Notes: generated from the sequence alone by a model not told the origin. A DNA stretch of 15,069 nucleotides from Bacteroidota bacterium (GCA_023433265.1 JAEZDR010000123.1:1-15069), one strand, 5' to 3'. Counted from the first letter of the stretch, positions 8,223-14,891 are shown. Numbers and translations are program-made.

Positions 8223-8267
8223 TGTGACACTTGTCACCGGCTATCATGATGCTATCTTGCAACTTCG
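8223..8267 (+). promoter_or_regulatory. Promoter of the TauE/SafE gene: Crp/Fnr-type operator plus -7-like element
   Basis: TGTGA-CACTTG-TCACC (8223-8238) contains the perfect inverted repeat GTGACA-N2-TGTCAC centred at 8230.5. The -7-like CAACTTCG (8260-8267) begins 29.5 nt downstream of the centre. The predicted start of transcription is about 8272. The centre is 53.5 nt from the ATG at 8284, supporting that codon as the real start. Confidence 0.7.
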
Positions 8268-8283
8268 CATTATGTCCGAGCTC

Positions 8284-9075
8284 ATGGGTTACATAGCGGC
8301 ACTTCTAATTGGTCTTTCGCTGGGGTTGATCGGTGGGGGAGGCTCCATTCTTACAGTTCCTGTACTCGTTTACTTGTTTGGTATTCAGCCGTTACTGGCT
8401 ATTTCTTATTCATTATTCGTGGTTGGTTTAACCAGCCTTATCGGAGCTTTCAACAGCTACAGGAAGGGCTTTGTGCATTTACGCACTGTATTTCTTTTTG
8501 GTATAACCTCCATTATTGTTATTGTGCTCACGCGCCGGTTTTTACTACCGGTAATCCCCCCTGCTTTTAGCGTGGGAGGGATCCGGGTGGAACTTGGTTC
8601 GTTAACAATGGTAGCCTTCGCTCTACTCATGCTGCTCTCCTCTTATTCTATGATAAAGGGTAAGGGTACACCTGTTGAGGTAGCCCATCATAGCCACAGT
8701 TATTTAAAATTAGCTGCTTTCGGAATTGTAGTTGGGCTTATAACCGGTTTTCTGGGTGCCGGAGGTGGTTTTGTGCTTATACCTGCGCTGGTGGTGATGT
8801 TAGGTATGCCGATGAAAACAGCGGTAGGAACATCTCTGCTAATCATTGCACTCAATAGTCTCGTCGGATTTGCAGCCGATGCAGGCACCTATCACACTAA
8901 CTGGAAGCTGCTGACAATCATTTCCCTTATAGCCATTTTAGGAGTTATCTTAGGAGGTGCCTTATCATTAAGGATTCGTGGCGACAAACTGAAAAAAGGT
9001 TTTGGATGGTTTGTTTTGATGATGGCCTTATATGTGTTAGTGAAGGAATTATTATTCACTAATTTCTCTCAGTAA
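8284..9075 (+). CDS. TauE/SafE-family membrane exporter (sulfite/organosulfonate type)
   Basis: A 263-residue polytopic membrane protein with two related halves, as in the TauE/SafE family. The first half has LGLIGGGGSILTVPVLVYLF and the second LGAGGGFVLIPALVVMLGM, the paired glycine-rich re-entrant motifs of the family. About eight hydrophobic segments are visible. Members are proposed to export sulfite, sulfoacetate or related anions. Here the neighbours suggest sulfite made by the persulfide dioxygenase, but the substrate is not shown by the sequence. The frame is open from 8218, with Met codons at 8218, 8272 and 8284. I prefer 8284: it gives the same operator-to-ATG distance as two other cluster genes, and 8272 would coincide with the predicted transcription start. 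The stop codon lies inside the next, degenerate operator. Confidence 0.85.
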   Translation: MGYIAALLIGLSLGLIGGGGSILTVPVLVYLFGIQPLLAISYSLFVVGLTSLIGAFNSYRKGFVHLRTVFLFGITSIIVIVLTRRFLLPVIPPAFSVGGIRVELGSLTMVAFALLMLLSSYSMIKGKGTPVEVAHHSHSYLKLAAFGIVVGLITGFLGAGGGFVLIPALVVMLGMPMKTAVGTSLLIIALNSLVGFAADAGTYHTNWKLLTIISLIAILGVILGGALSLRIRGDKLKKGFGWFVLMMALYVLVKELLFTNFSQ

Positions 9076-9115
9076 CTTTTGTCACTATCCCTATGGCTCT
9101 AAGAGGGCATCTTTG
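9071..9115 (+). promoter_or_regulatory. Degenerate Crp/Fnr-type operator plus -7-like element before the DUF6132-like/YeeE genes
   Basis: AGTAA-CTTTTG-TCACT (9071-9086) keeps the right half TGTCAC perfectly but has GTAAC in the left half, which also encodes the TauE/SafE stop codon. The centre is 9078.5. CATCTTTG (9108-9115), one mismatch from TAnnTTTG, begins 29.5 nt downstream, exactly as at two other cluster promoters. The predicted start of transcription is about 9120, giving a leader of about 20 bases to the ATG at 9140. Confidence 0.5.
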
Positions 9116-9139
9116 CCGGATCTTAAATTATAATAACTT

Positions 9140-9370
9140 ATGAAACACTGGTTAATAAAGCAAAAAGGCTATTTTATCGGAGCTGCGGTGGGTGCTTTAG
9201 GAGGCTTTCTTTACTGGAAGTATATCGGATGCCTCGACGGCACATGTGCAATAACCTCAAACCCTCTTCATAGTACGGTATATTTTGGACTGGCAGGCTT
9301 GTTAGCAGCCTCCTTTTTCAAACAGGATCAAAGCCTTGAAAAGAAAGATAATAATATAAAACAGAATTAA
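9140..9370 (+). CDS. Small membrane protein, DUF6132-like, with a Cys-x4-Cys loop
   Basis: A 76-residue protein with two predicted membrane helices (about 11-29 and 45-61). They flank a short loop that contains Cys31 and Cys36 in the pattern GCLDGTC, followed by an ITSNP motif. The tail is charged and rich in Lys/Asp/Asn. It resembles the small Bacteroidota DUF6132 family, for which I know no function. Its TAA stop overlaps the ATG of the next gene by one base, so it is the first gene of a tight operon with the YeeE/YedE pair. The cysteine pair and this position suggest a role in membrane sulfur transfer or as a transporter accessory. That is inference. Confidence 0.75.
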   Translation: MKHWLIKQKGYFIGAAVGALGGFLYWKYIGCLDGTCAITSNPLHSTVYFGLAGLLAASFFKQDQSLEKKDNNIKQN

Positions 9371-9933
9371 TGATGGACATAGTAACACAGCCCTGGCCTT
9401 GGTATATAGCAGGCTTTCTAATTGGATTGGTAGTCCCGGCCCTGCTTATTCTGGGAAATAAGCATTTCGGCATTTCTGCTAACCTGAGGCACGCTTGTGC
9501 TGCCTTTTTTCCGGCAAACATTAAATTCTTTAAGTACGATTGGAAAAAAGAAATCTGGAACCTGTTTTTTATTGGTGGGATTTTCGTCGGGGGTCTGCTG
9601 GCCGTTATGTTTTTAAGTAACCCGGCAGAGATTGAAGTTTCTCCCGCGCTCATGGCGGAATTAAATGAATATGGCATTGCTTCAAGCGACTCCTTATTAC
9701 CCCCTGAAGTTTTTAGCTGGTCATCCTTACTTACCGTCCGTGGTTTGATATTATTGGTGGGTGGCGGTTTCCTGGTAGGCTTCGGTACCCGGTATGCAGG
9801 TGGCTGTACAAGTGGACATTCCATTATGGGGTTGAGTCATTTACAGGTTCCTTCGCTAATCGCTACGATAAGTTTTATGGCCGGCGGTTTTATCATGGCT
9901 AACCTGTTCCTTCCCTTTATTATGGCGCTTTAA
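9370..9933 (+). CDS. YeeE/YedE-family sulfur transporter subunit, first half (PmpA-like)
   Basis: A 187-residue membrane protein of the YeeE/YedE (TsuA/PmpA) family. The signature GTRYAGGCTSGHSIMG contains Cys146, equivalent to the conserved cysteines that line the thiosulfate path in TsuA. Four to five hydrophobic segments are visible, with a soluble-looking insert (about 80-105) between them. Full-length TsuA proteins carry both halves in one chain. Here this half and the next gene appear to supply one half each and likely assemble together. The start at 9370 overlaps the preceding stop; a second ATG follows directly at 9373. The likely substrate is thiosulfate or a related sulfur species moving inward, based on the family and the rhodanese-rich context. 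Confidence 0.85.
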   Translation: MMDIVTQPWPWYIAGFLIGLVVPALLILGNKHFGISANLRHACAAFFPANIKFFKYDWKKEIWNLFFIGGIFVGGLLAVMFLSNPAEIEVSPALMAELNEYGIASSDSLLPPEVFSWSSLLTVRGLILLVGGGFLVGFGTRYAGGCTSGHSIMGLSHLQVPSLIATISFMAGGFIMANLFLPFIMAL

Positions 9934-9948
9934 AAAATCGTGGATTGA

Positions 9949-10488
9949 ATGATGCAGAAGAAAGAGATATTAAACAAACAGACATTGATGGAGCAAACGA
10001 GCGAAGCAATAACAGACTATGAAGTACGGTCACAGGATACTATTTGCGTTAATGATACAGAGCTGAAACATCCGTGGTGGTACAATTTTAAATACCTGTT
10101 CGTAGGTATAGTTTTCGGAATAGTGTTCGTGAAAGCTGAAGTCATTTCATGGTTTAGAATCCAGGAAATGTTTCGGATGCAAAGTTTTCACATGTACGGA
10201 GTGATTGGTACTGCCGTAGTAACCGGCATGATCTCTATCTGGCTAATCGAACGTTTTAATGTCAAAACAATTCACGGTGAAGAAATACACTTTCACCCGA
10301 AAAAATTTAATAAAGGGCAGGTAATCGGCGGTTTGTTGTTTGGGTTTGGCTGGGCAATGACAGGTGCTTGCCCTGGGCCCATGTTTGCTCAGCTTGGAAT
10401 GGGCTTCTCGGTGGTGGCTGTAGTATTGGCTAGTGCTGTGGCCGGTACCTGGGTATATGGATATATGCGGAACAGGCTGCCTCATTAG
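9949..10488 (+). CDS. YeeE/YedE-family sulfur transporter subunit, second half (PmpB/DUF6691-like)
   Basis: A 179-residue membrane protein, the partner of the upstream YeeE/YedE protein. A soluble N-terminal region of about 45 residues precedes the first helix (YNFKYLFVGIVFGIVF). The family signature GFGWAMTGACPGPMFAQLG holds Cys141. Methionine codons at 9949, 9952 and 9988 are all possible starts. I keep 9949 because it lies 15 bases after the upstream stop, but the first 13 residues are poorly constrained. It is cotranscribed with the DUF6132-like gene and the first YeeE/YedE half. A separate operator follows 10 bases after its stop, so the next gene has its own promoter. Confidence 0.83.
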   Translation: MMQKKEILNKQTLMEQTSEAITDYEVRSQDTICVNDTELKHPWWYNFKYLFVGIVFGIVFVKAEVISWFRIQEMFRMQSFHMYGVIGTAVVTGMISIWLIERFNVKTIHGEEIHFHPKKFNKGQVIGGLLFGFGWAMTGACPGPMFAQLGMGFSVVAVVLASAVAGTWVYGYMRNRLPH

Positions 10489-10497
10489 AAGTGAGTG

Positions 10498-10542
10498 TGT
10501 GACAGGTGTCACCAATTAAATTTATCTATTAATTCATTTTCG
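10498..10542 (+). promoter_or_regulatory. Promoter of the persulfide dioxygenase gene: Crp/Fnr-type operator plus -7-like element
   Basis: TGTGA-CAGGTG-TCACC (10498-10513) is a perfect inverted repeat GTGACA-N2-TGTCAC centred at 10505.5, nearly identical to the TauE/SafE operator. CATTTTCG (10535-10542) begins 29.5 nt after the centre. The predicted start of transcription is about 10547, and the ATG at 10559 is 53.5 nt from the centre. Confidence 0.7.
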
Positions 10543-10558
10543 CAAATAAAAGATCGAT

Positions 10559-11902
10559 ATGCAAATAAAGCAATGGGAAGACAAGAACCTTTCACACTTT
10601 AGTTACGGAGTGCTAAGTGATTGTTCAAAACAAATTGTGCTGGTTGATCCTGCACGCGATGTACAGCCTTACCTCGATTGGGCTAAAGAACAGCAGGCAA
10701 CAATTGTAGCTATTATCGAAACCCATCCACACGCCGATTTTGCAAGTGGTCATGCTGAACTACGACAATTAACCGGGGCTACTATCTATACCCATAGCCT
10801 GGTTGGAGTAAAATATCAACATAAAACTTTTGACGATGGCGAAAGTTTCGAGATAGGGAACTTGAAGTTTACTTCTTTGCATACTCCTGGTCATTCGCCG
10901 GATAGCATTAGTATTTTGTTGGAGCATCATGGTATGCAGAAAGCTGTATTTACCGGGGATACACTCTTTATCGGCGACTGCGGCAGACCCGACCTTAGAG
11001 AAGGTGTGGGCAACATTCAAACTACCAGGAAGGAACTTGCCGTTATGATGTACCATTCTCTTCGCAATAAGTTGATGCATCTAAACGACGATGTAGTGGT
11101 TTATCCTGCTCATGGAGCGGGTAGCTTATGTGGAAAAAATCTTTCAAAGGAAAATAGCAGCACAATAGCAAAGGAAAAGCAGACAAACTGGTGCCTGCAG
11201 GAGGCAACGGAAGAAGAATTCGTTGGTAATCTTTTAGCAGACCAGCCTTTTATTCCTTTATACTTCGCTCACGATGTGGATTTGAACCGGGCAGGCGCTC
11301 CTGCAATGACTGACGCTATTTCAGGAATCGAAATAAAAGAATTCGATTCGTCGCATAACCTGGATAGTACATTATGGGTTGTGGACGCAAGAGATGAAAA
11401 GTCATTCAAAGCCGGCCACCTTCCGCATTCTATGAACTTAATGGAGAATGGCAAGTTCGAAACATGGCTTGGTAGTATTATTAAGCCGGGTGAATCATTC
11501 TACCTGGTGGGTGATAGCAGGAATCAGCTTCAAAGGCTGCTGAAACGCATCGGTGCCATAGGTTATGAAAAGCAGGTAAAGGAAGCCTTTGTTGTTGAGG
11601 ACGCTCCGATTGAACAAGAACCGATAGACCTTGAGCATTTTAAGCAAAACCCTGATGATTACACCATAGTTGATGTCCGGAACCATACAGAAGTAAAACA
11701 AGGTAAGCCGTTTGCCGGTAGCCTCTCCATACCACTCCCTGAAATTAGGAACAGGGTGGGGGAGATACCTACTAATAAGCCAATTGTGGTACACTGTGCC
11801 GCAGGCTATAGGAGTGCTGCTGCAAGTTCAATCATTGCCGCTAGCCTAAACGGAAATGCCAGAGTGCTGGATTTAAGCGATGCAATCAAGGATTTTAAGT
11901 AA
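10559..11902 (+). CDS. CstB-like persulfide dioxygenase-sulfurtransferase (metallo-beta-lactamase, pseudo-rhodanese, rhodanese)
   Basis: A 447-residue three-domain protein. The N-terminal metallo-beta-lactamase domain (about 1-240) is ETHE1-like, with THPHADFASGH (His56, His58, Asp60), His112 in HTPGHS and Asp134 in FTGDTLF. His56, His112 and Asp134 are the probable Fe(II) ligands. HxHxDF replaces the usual HxHxDH, as in mononuclear persulfide dioxygenases. Cys191 in GSLCGK follows the domain's last His and may match the extra reactive Cys reported in Staphylococcus CstB. A middle rhodanese fold (about 245-350) has VGDSRNQ where the active loop should be and lacks the cysteine. The C-terminal rhodanese (about 360-447) has an intact CAAGYR loop with Cys413. 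Domain order and length match CstB, which turns low-molecular-weight persulfides into sulfite and thiosulfate. The Crp/Fnr-type operator upstream and the terminator downstream make it monocistronic. Confidence 0.9.
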   Translation: MQIKQWEDKNLSHFSYGVLSDCSKQIVLVDPARDVQPYLDWAKEQQATIVAIIETHPHADFASGHAELRQLTGATIYTHSLVGVKYQHKTFDDGESFEIGNLKFTSLHTPGHSPDSISILLEHHGMQKAVFTGDTLFIGDCGRPDLREGVGNIQTTRKELAVMMYHSLRNKLMHLNDDVVVYPAHGAGSLCGKNLSKENSSTIAKEKQTNWCLQEATEEEFVGNLLADQPFIPLYFAHDVDLNRAGAPAMTDAISGIEIKEFDSSHNLDSTLWVVDARDEKSFKAGHLPHSMNLMENGKFETWLGSIIKPGESFYLVGDSRNQLQRLLKRIGAIGYEKQVKEAFVVEDAPIEQEPIDLEHFKQNPDDYTIVDVRNHTEVKQGKPFAGSLSIPLPEIRNRVGEIPTNKPIVVHCAAGYRSAAASSIIAASLNGNARVLDLSDAIKDFK

Positions 11903-11926
11903 AGCCTTCTGGATAATATTTATATC

Positions 11927-11954
11927 AGCTCCGTCCCATGACGGCGCTTTTTTT
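11927..11954 (+). terminator. Intrinsic terminator after the persulfide dioxygenase
   Basis: Stem AGC-T-CCGTC paired with GACGG-C-GCT (11927-11948), loop CCAT, with one internal T/C mismatch. Seven consecutive T residues follow (11948-11954). It lies 24 bases after the stop codon and closes the sulfur cluster. Confidence 0.85.
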
Positions 11955-12088
11955 ACAATACGAAACCTGGCTGAAGAGTAAGGAACGGTGCATTTTGTCT
12001 ATCAATTGTAAAACATTAGGCAAAAAAGGCCAGTCGGCAACCTTGGTGCAGCTTTTTACGTCTATTTTCAATCTATCATTCTTTACTC

Positions 12089-12096
12089 TAATATTG
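12089..12096 (+). promoter_or_regulatory. Candidate -7 box for the large secreted protein
   Basis: TAATATTG is one mismatch from TAnnTTTG and lies 24 bases before the ATG at 12121. A T-run (12065-12068) about 20 bases upstream is a poor -33 candidate. No GTGA-N6-TCAC operator is present, so this gene appears to lie outside the sulfur regulon. The rest of the 11955-12120 gap shows nothing recognisable. Confidence 0.3.
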
Positions 12097-12120
12097 CACT
12101 GCCTGGAGAGATGTAGCTAG

Positions 12121-14775
12121 ATGAAGAGACACTTACTCGTATTATTTTTTTGCTGCATGGTTGCAACTGCACATGCTTCACATATTGTGGGGGGTGAAGT
12201 GTTTTACACTTACCTCGGCCCCGGCGTGGGTGCCAATACAAGTAGATACCTAATCTCCTTGAGGCTTTTCAGGGATTGTAACCAACCCTGCGGAGGCCAA
12301 ACAGGCGTTGCTTGTTTACCTACAGTGGCAAACATCGGCATCTTTACTAATGCTGTTCCTTTCGGGCGGGTATTGGACGTTCAGTTACCCCGGACTTCTT
12401 TTGTGCCCATAACACTTTCAGCTTATCCTGCTTGTATCAACGTGAAGCCACCGGTATGCTACGAAGTAGCAACATTTAGCGGAGAAGTAACACTGAATAA
12501 TAATGCGGCGGGATACCGCTTGTCGTACCAAAACTGCTGTCGTGTAACCTCTGCTAATGTTACATCAAATGCTTCTACACCTACAGGAGTTCCGGGTGCC
12601 ACATACGAAGCTGTTATGCCGGGTACTGATCTTCTTCCCACAGGAGTAAACTCAAGCGCAGTATTCTTACTAAAGGACACCGCGCTGGTTTGTAACAACA
12701 AAAACTTCACGCTCAACTTTACCGCAACCGATCCTGACGGAGACTCCCTGTCTTATGCATTTGTTGCAGCCTACGGAAGTGGAAATATTACCGGGGCAGT
12801 AGATCAGCCACCTAATCCTCCTCCATACGGAAATCTTACTTACAACACTTTCCTTGGTTATACTGCCGATCAGCCATTGGGGCCTAATGTTTCAATAGAT
12901 GCCACCACGGGAATAATAAGCGGGGTTTCTCCTGCCAATGGCAACTATGTTGTAAATGTGCTGGTATTTGAGTGGAGAAACGGATTTGTTATCGGTCAGC
13001 ATAGAAAAGACTTTGTGCTAAAGGTGGAAGCCTGCGACTTTGCAGCTGCCACCGTAGCATTGGATAACTATGTATGTAAAAGTTTCACGACTACTTTCCA
13101 AAACCTAAGTACTTCATCGTCAATCACAGGCTACCTCTGGAACTTTGGCGATCCTGCAAGTGGTGTCAATAACACTTCTACACAGCCTACGCCTAGTCAC
13201 ACCTTTACTGATACCGGTACTTTCAAAATTAAACTGACCGTATACGGAGGGCCTGGTTGTGAATCATCAGATTCCGGAAGTTGGCATGTGTTCCCCGGTT
13301 TTGTGCCCAATTTTGACTACGTAGGCAGTTGCTTTCAGACTCCTTTCCAGTTTATAGATAAATCCACAGCAGTTTATGGCACTGTAACGGGATGGAAATG
13401 GGACTTTGGCGTTCCTGCAGTAGGAACCGATACGTCTTCATTTAAAAATCCATCCTATAAATATGATGCACCGGGTTCATATAACGTCAGGCTAATTGTT
13501 GGTAGTACCAAAGGCTGTAGAGATACCATTATCCGGCCTGTATCCGTAACAGAGAAACCTTTTCTGAAATTGCCTTTCAGGGACACGTTGATTTGTTCCA
13601 TCGATACATTGCCATTACTCGCAGAAACAACAGGGGCTAGCACGGTAAAATGGACCCCCAATTACAATCTGAGCAACACTAACATTAATAATCCGTTGAG
13701 TTGGCCGAAGGACACGACCGTATACGTAATTTCTGTAACGGAAGGTGTGTGTACTACTTCTGACTCCATCCAGGTTAACGTACTCGATTTTATTACCGTA
13801 GAACTGCCACCCGACACAACGATTTGCAGAGGAGACTCCATACAGTTGCGCCCTGAAACGCATGCATTAAGTTTTCAATGGTCGCCATCTGCCGGGCTAA
13901 ACAACAGCACATTCAAATACCCCATGGCAGCGCCCCAGGCTGATGTTATCTATAAGCTAACAGCAAACCTTGGTAAATGCCAGGACCGGGATAGTATGAA
14001 AGTCAAGGTAGTACCTTACCCTACGGCTGTTATCAATCCGGTGGGCCCTGTATGTTTTGGCGAGCTGGTTCAATTGCAAGGTACAGCGGGAGGGTCAAGG
14101 TTTGAATGGTCGCCGGCTTCATTGCTTACCGGAACAAACACCCTCAAGCCGGTAGCAAACACTCCCGTAACTACCGATTTTGTGCTTACCGTTTATGATA
14201 CCATCGGCTGTCCAAAACCTTTTTCTGATACGGTAACATTAACGGTTAGGCCGCCGGTTCCTGCTTTTGCAGGTAACGATACAGTCGTTGTTCTAAACCA
14301 ACCTTTGCAACTTAATGCATCAGGAGGAGAACTGTATTCCTGGACACCATCGCTTGGGTTAAACAATCCATCCATTCCAAACCCTGTTGCCCTTTTTACA
14401 GGAAACCCTCCTGATGTAGTCAAATACCTTGTTACTGTTACTTCCAGTGAAGGTTGCAAAGCGCAGGATGATGTGGTAGTAAGAATATTTAAAACGAACC
14501 CCGACATTTTTGTCCCCACAGGATTTACACCCAACCAGGATGGAAGGAACGATGTTTTAAAAGCAATTCCGGTTGGAATTAAACGGTTTGAATATTTCAA
14601 TATTTATAACCGATGGGGCCAGCTATTGTTCAGTACATCCGATGCCAGTAAAGGTTGGGATGGTAGCTTTAGTGGAAAAGATCAGCAGTCTGGTACCTAT
14701 GTATTTACAACCCAGGGAATTGACTATACTGATAAGCCTGTTGTTAAGAAAGGAACCGTGGTGTTGATACGATAA
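12121..14775 (+). CDS. Large secreted PKD-domain protein with gliding-motility-associated (T9SS type B) C-terminal domain
   Basis: An 884-residue secreted protein. Residues 1-19 form a signal peptide (KRH, hydrophobic core, cleavage after AHA). The mature N-terminus begins SHIVGGEVFYTYLG, a motif common at the start of large Bacteroidota surface proteins. A cadherin-like segment lies near 195-305 (DPDGDSLSYAF). Two PKD domains follow, marked by YLWNFGDP (about 338) and WKWDFG (about 426). Four tandem repeats of about 75-78 residues come next, each with a W-(S/T)-P core (near 509, 586, 661 and 739). The last ~88 residues (IFVPTGFTPNQDGRND to the end, with YNRWGQLLF) are a type B T9SS sorting domain. 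It is probably exported and surface-attached by T9SS, with an adhesive or structural role inferred from the domains. It lies downstream of a terminator and is unrelated to the sulfur genes. Confidence 0.9.
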   Translation: MKRHLLVLFFCCMVATAHASHIVGGEVFYTYLGPGVGANTSRYLISLRLFRDCNQPCGGQTGVACLPTVANIGIFTNAVPFGRVLDVQLPRTSFVPITLSAYPACINVKPPVCYEVATFSGEVTLNNNAAGYRLSYQNCCRVTSANVTSNASTPTGVPGATYEAVMPGTDLLPTGVNSSAVFLLKDTALVCNNKNFTLNFTATDPDGDSLSYAFVAAYGSGNITGAVDQPPNPPPYGNLTYNTFLGYTADQPLGPNVSIDATTGIISGVSPANGNYVVNVLVFEWRNGFVIGQHRKDFVLKVEACDFAAATVALDNYVCKSFTTTFQNLSTSSSITGYLWNFGDPASGVNNTSTQPTPSHTFTDTGTFKIKLTVYGGPGCESSDSGSWHVFPGFVPNFDYVGSCFQTPFQFIDKSTAVYGTVTGWKWDFGVPAVGTDTSSFKNPSYKYDAPGSYNVRLIVGSTKGCRDTIIRPVSVTEKPFLKLPFRDTLICSIDTLPLLAETTGASTVKWTPNYNLSNTNINNPLSWPKDTTVYVISVTEGVCTTSDSIQVNVLDFITVELPPDTTICRGDSIQLRPETHALSFQWSPSAGLNNSTFKYPMAAPQADVIYKLTANLGKCQDRDSMKVKVVPYPTAVINPVGPVCFGELVQLQGTAGGSRFEWSPASLLTGTNTLKPVANTPVTTDFVLTVYDTIGCPKPFSDTVTLTVRPPVPAFAGNDTVVVLNQPLQLNASGGELYSWTPSLGLNNPSIPNPVALFTGNPPDVVKYLVTVTSSEGCKAQDDVVVRIFKTNPDIFVPTGFTPNQDGRNDVLKAIPVGIKRFEYFNIYNRWGQLLFSTSDASKGWDGSFSGKDQQSGTYVFTTQGIDYTDKPVVKKGTVVLIR

Positions 14776-14844
14776 TGGTTCTTTTGGACCCCGTAGGTGG
14801 ACTTAGCTGTTTGGTATAAAGACGGTTGATTTGCTAATTGGTTA

Positions 14845-14873
14845 GGGGACTGTTTCGATAACTGTGTAAAGGG
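14845..14873. mobile_element. Possible insertion-sequence end (IS256-like terminal sequence)
   Basis: The sequence around 14845-14873, containing GGGGACTG and AACTGTGTAAAGGG, resembles terminal inverted repeats seen in IS256-type elements. No partner repeat, target duplication or transposase of that family is visible in the window, so this rests on resemblance only. Confidence 0.25.
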
Positions 14874-14891
14874 CGACAGCGACAAACAGAG

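Noticed and set aside
8126..8230. Upstream extension of the reductase frame (35 extra codons)
   Set aside because: The family begins with the FAD-binding strand right after the Met at 8125. The extension does not look like the family and would cover the operator at 8171-8186 and the -7 element.
8218..8283. Upstream starts of the TauE/SafE frame (Met at 8218 or 8272)
   Set aside because: The 8218 start lies upstream of the operator at 8223-8238 and before the predicted transcription start. The 8272 codon coincides with that start. The first membrane helix begins at the Met at 8284.
9318..9824. 168-codon minus-strand open frame opposite the YeeE/YedE gene
   Set aside because: It is antisense to a well-supported membrane protein, rich in Pro/Lys/Arg, and has no recognisable domain.
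11938..12120. 60-codon open frame between the dioxygenase and the secreted protein
   Set aside because: It begins inside the terminator hairpin, resembles no known family, and ends directly before the next ATG by chance.
14193..14600. 135-codon minus-strand open frame inside the secreted protein gene
   Set aside because: Antisense to the repeat block of a clear gene, with low-complexity Ser/Thr/Gly content and no domain.
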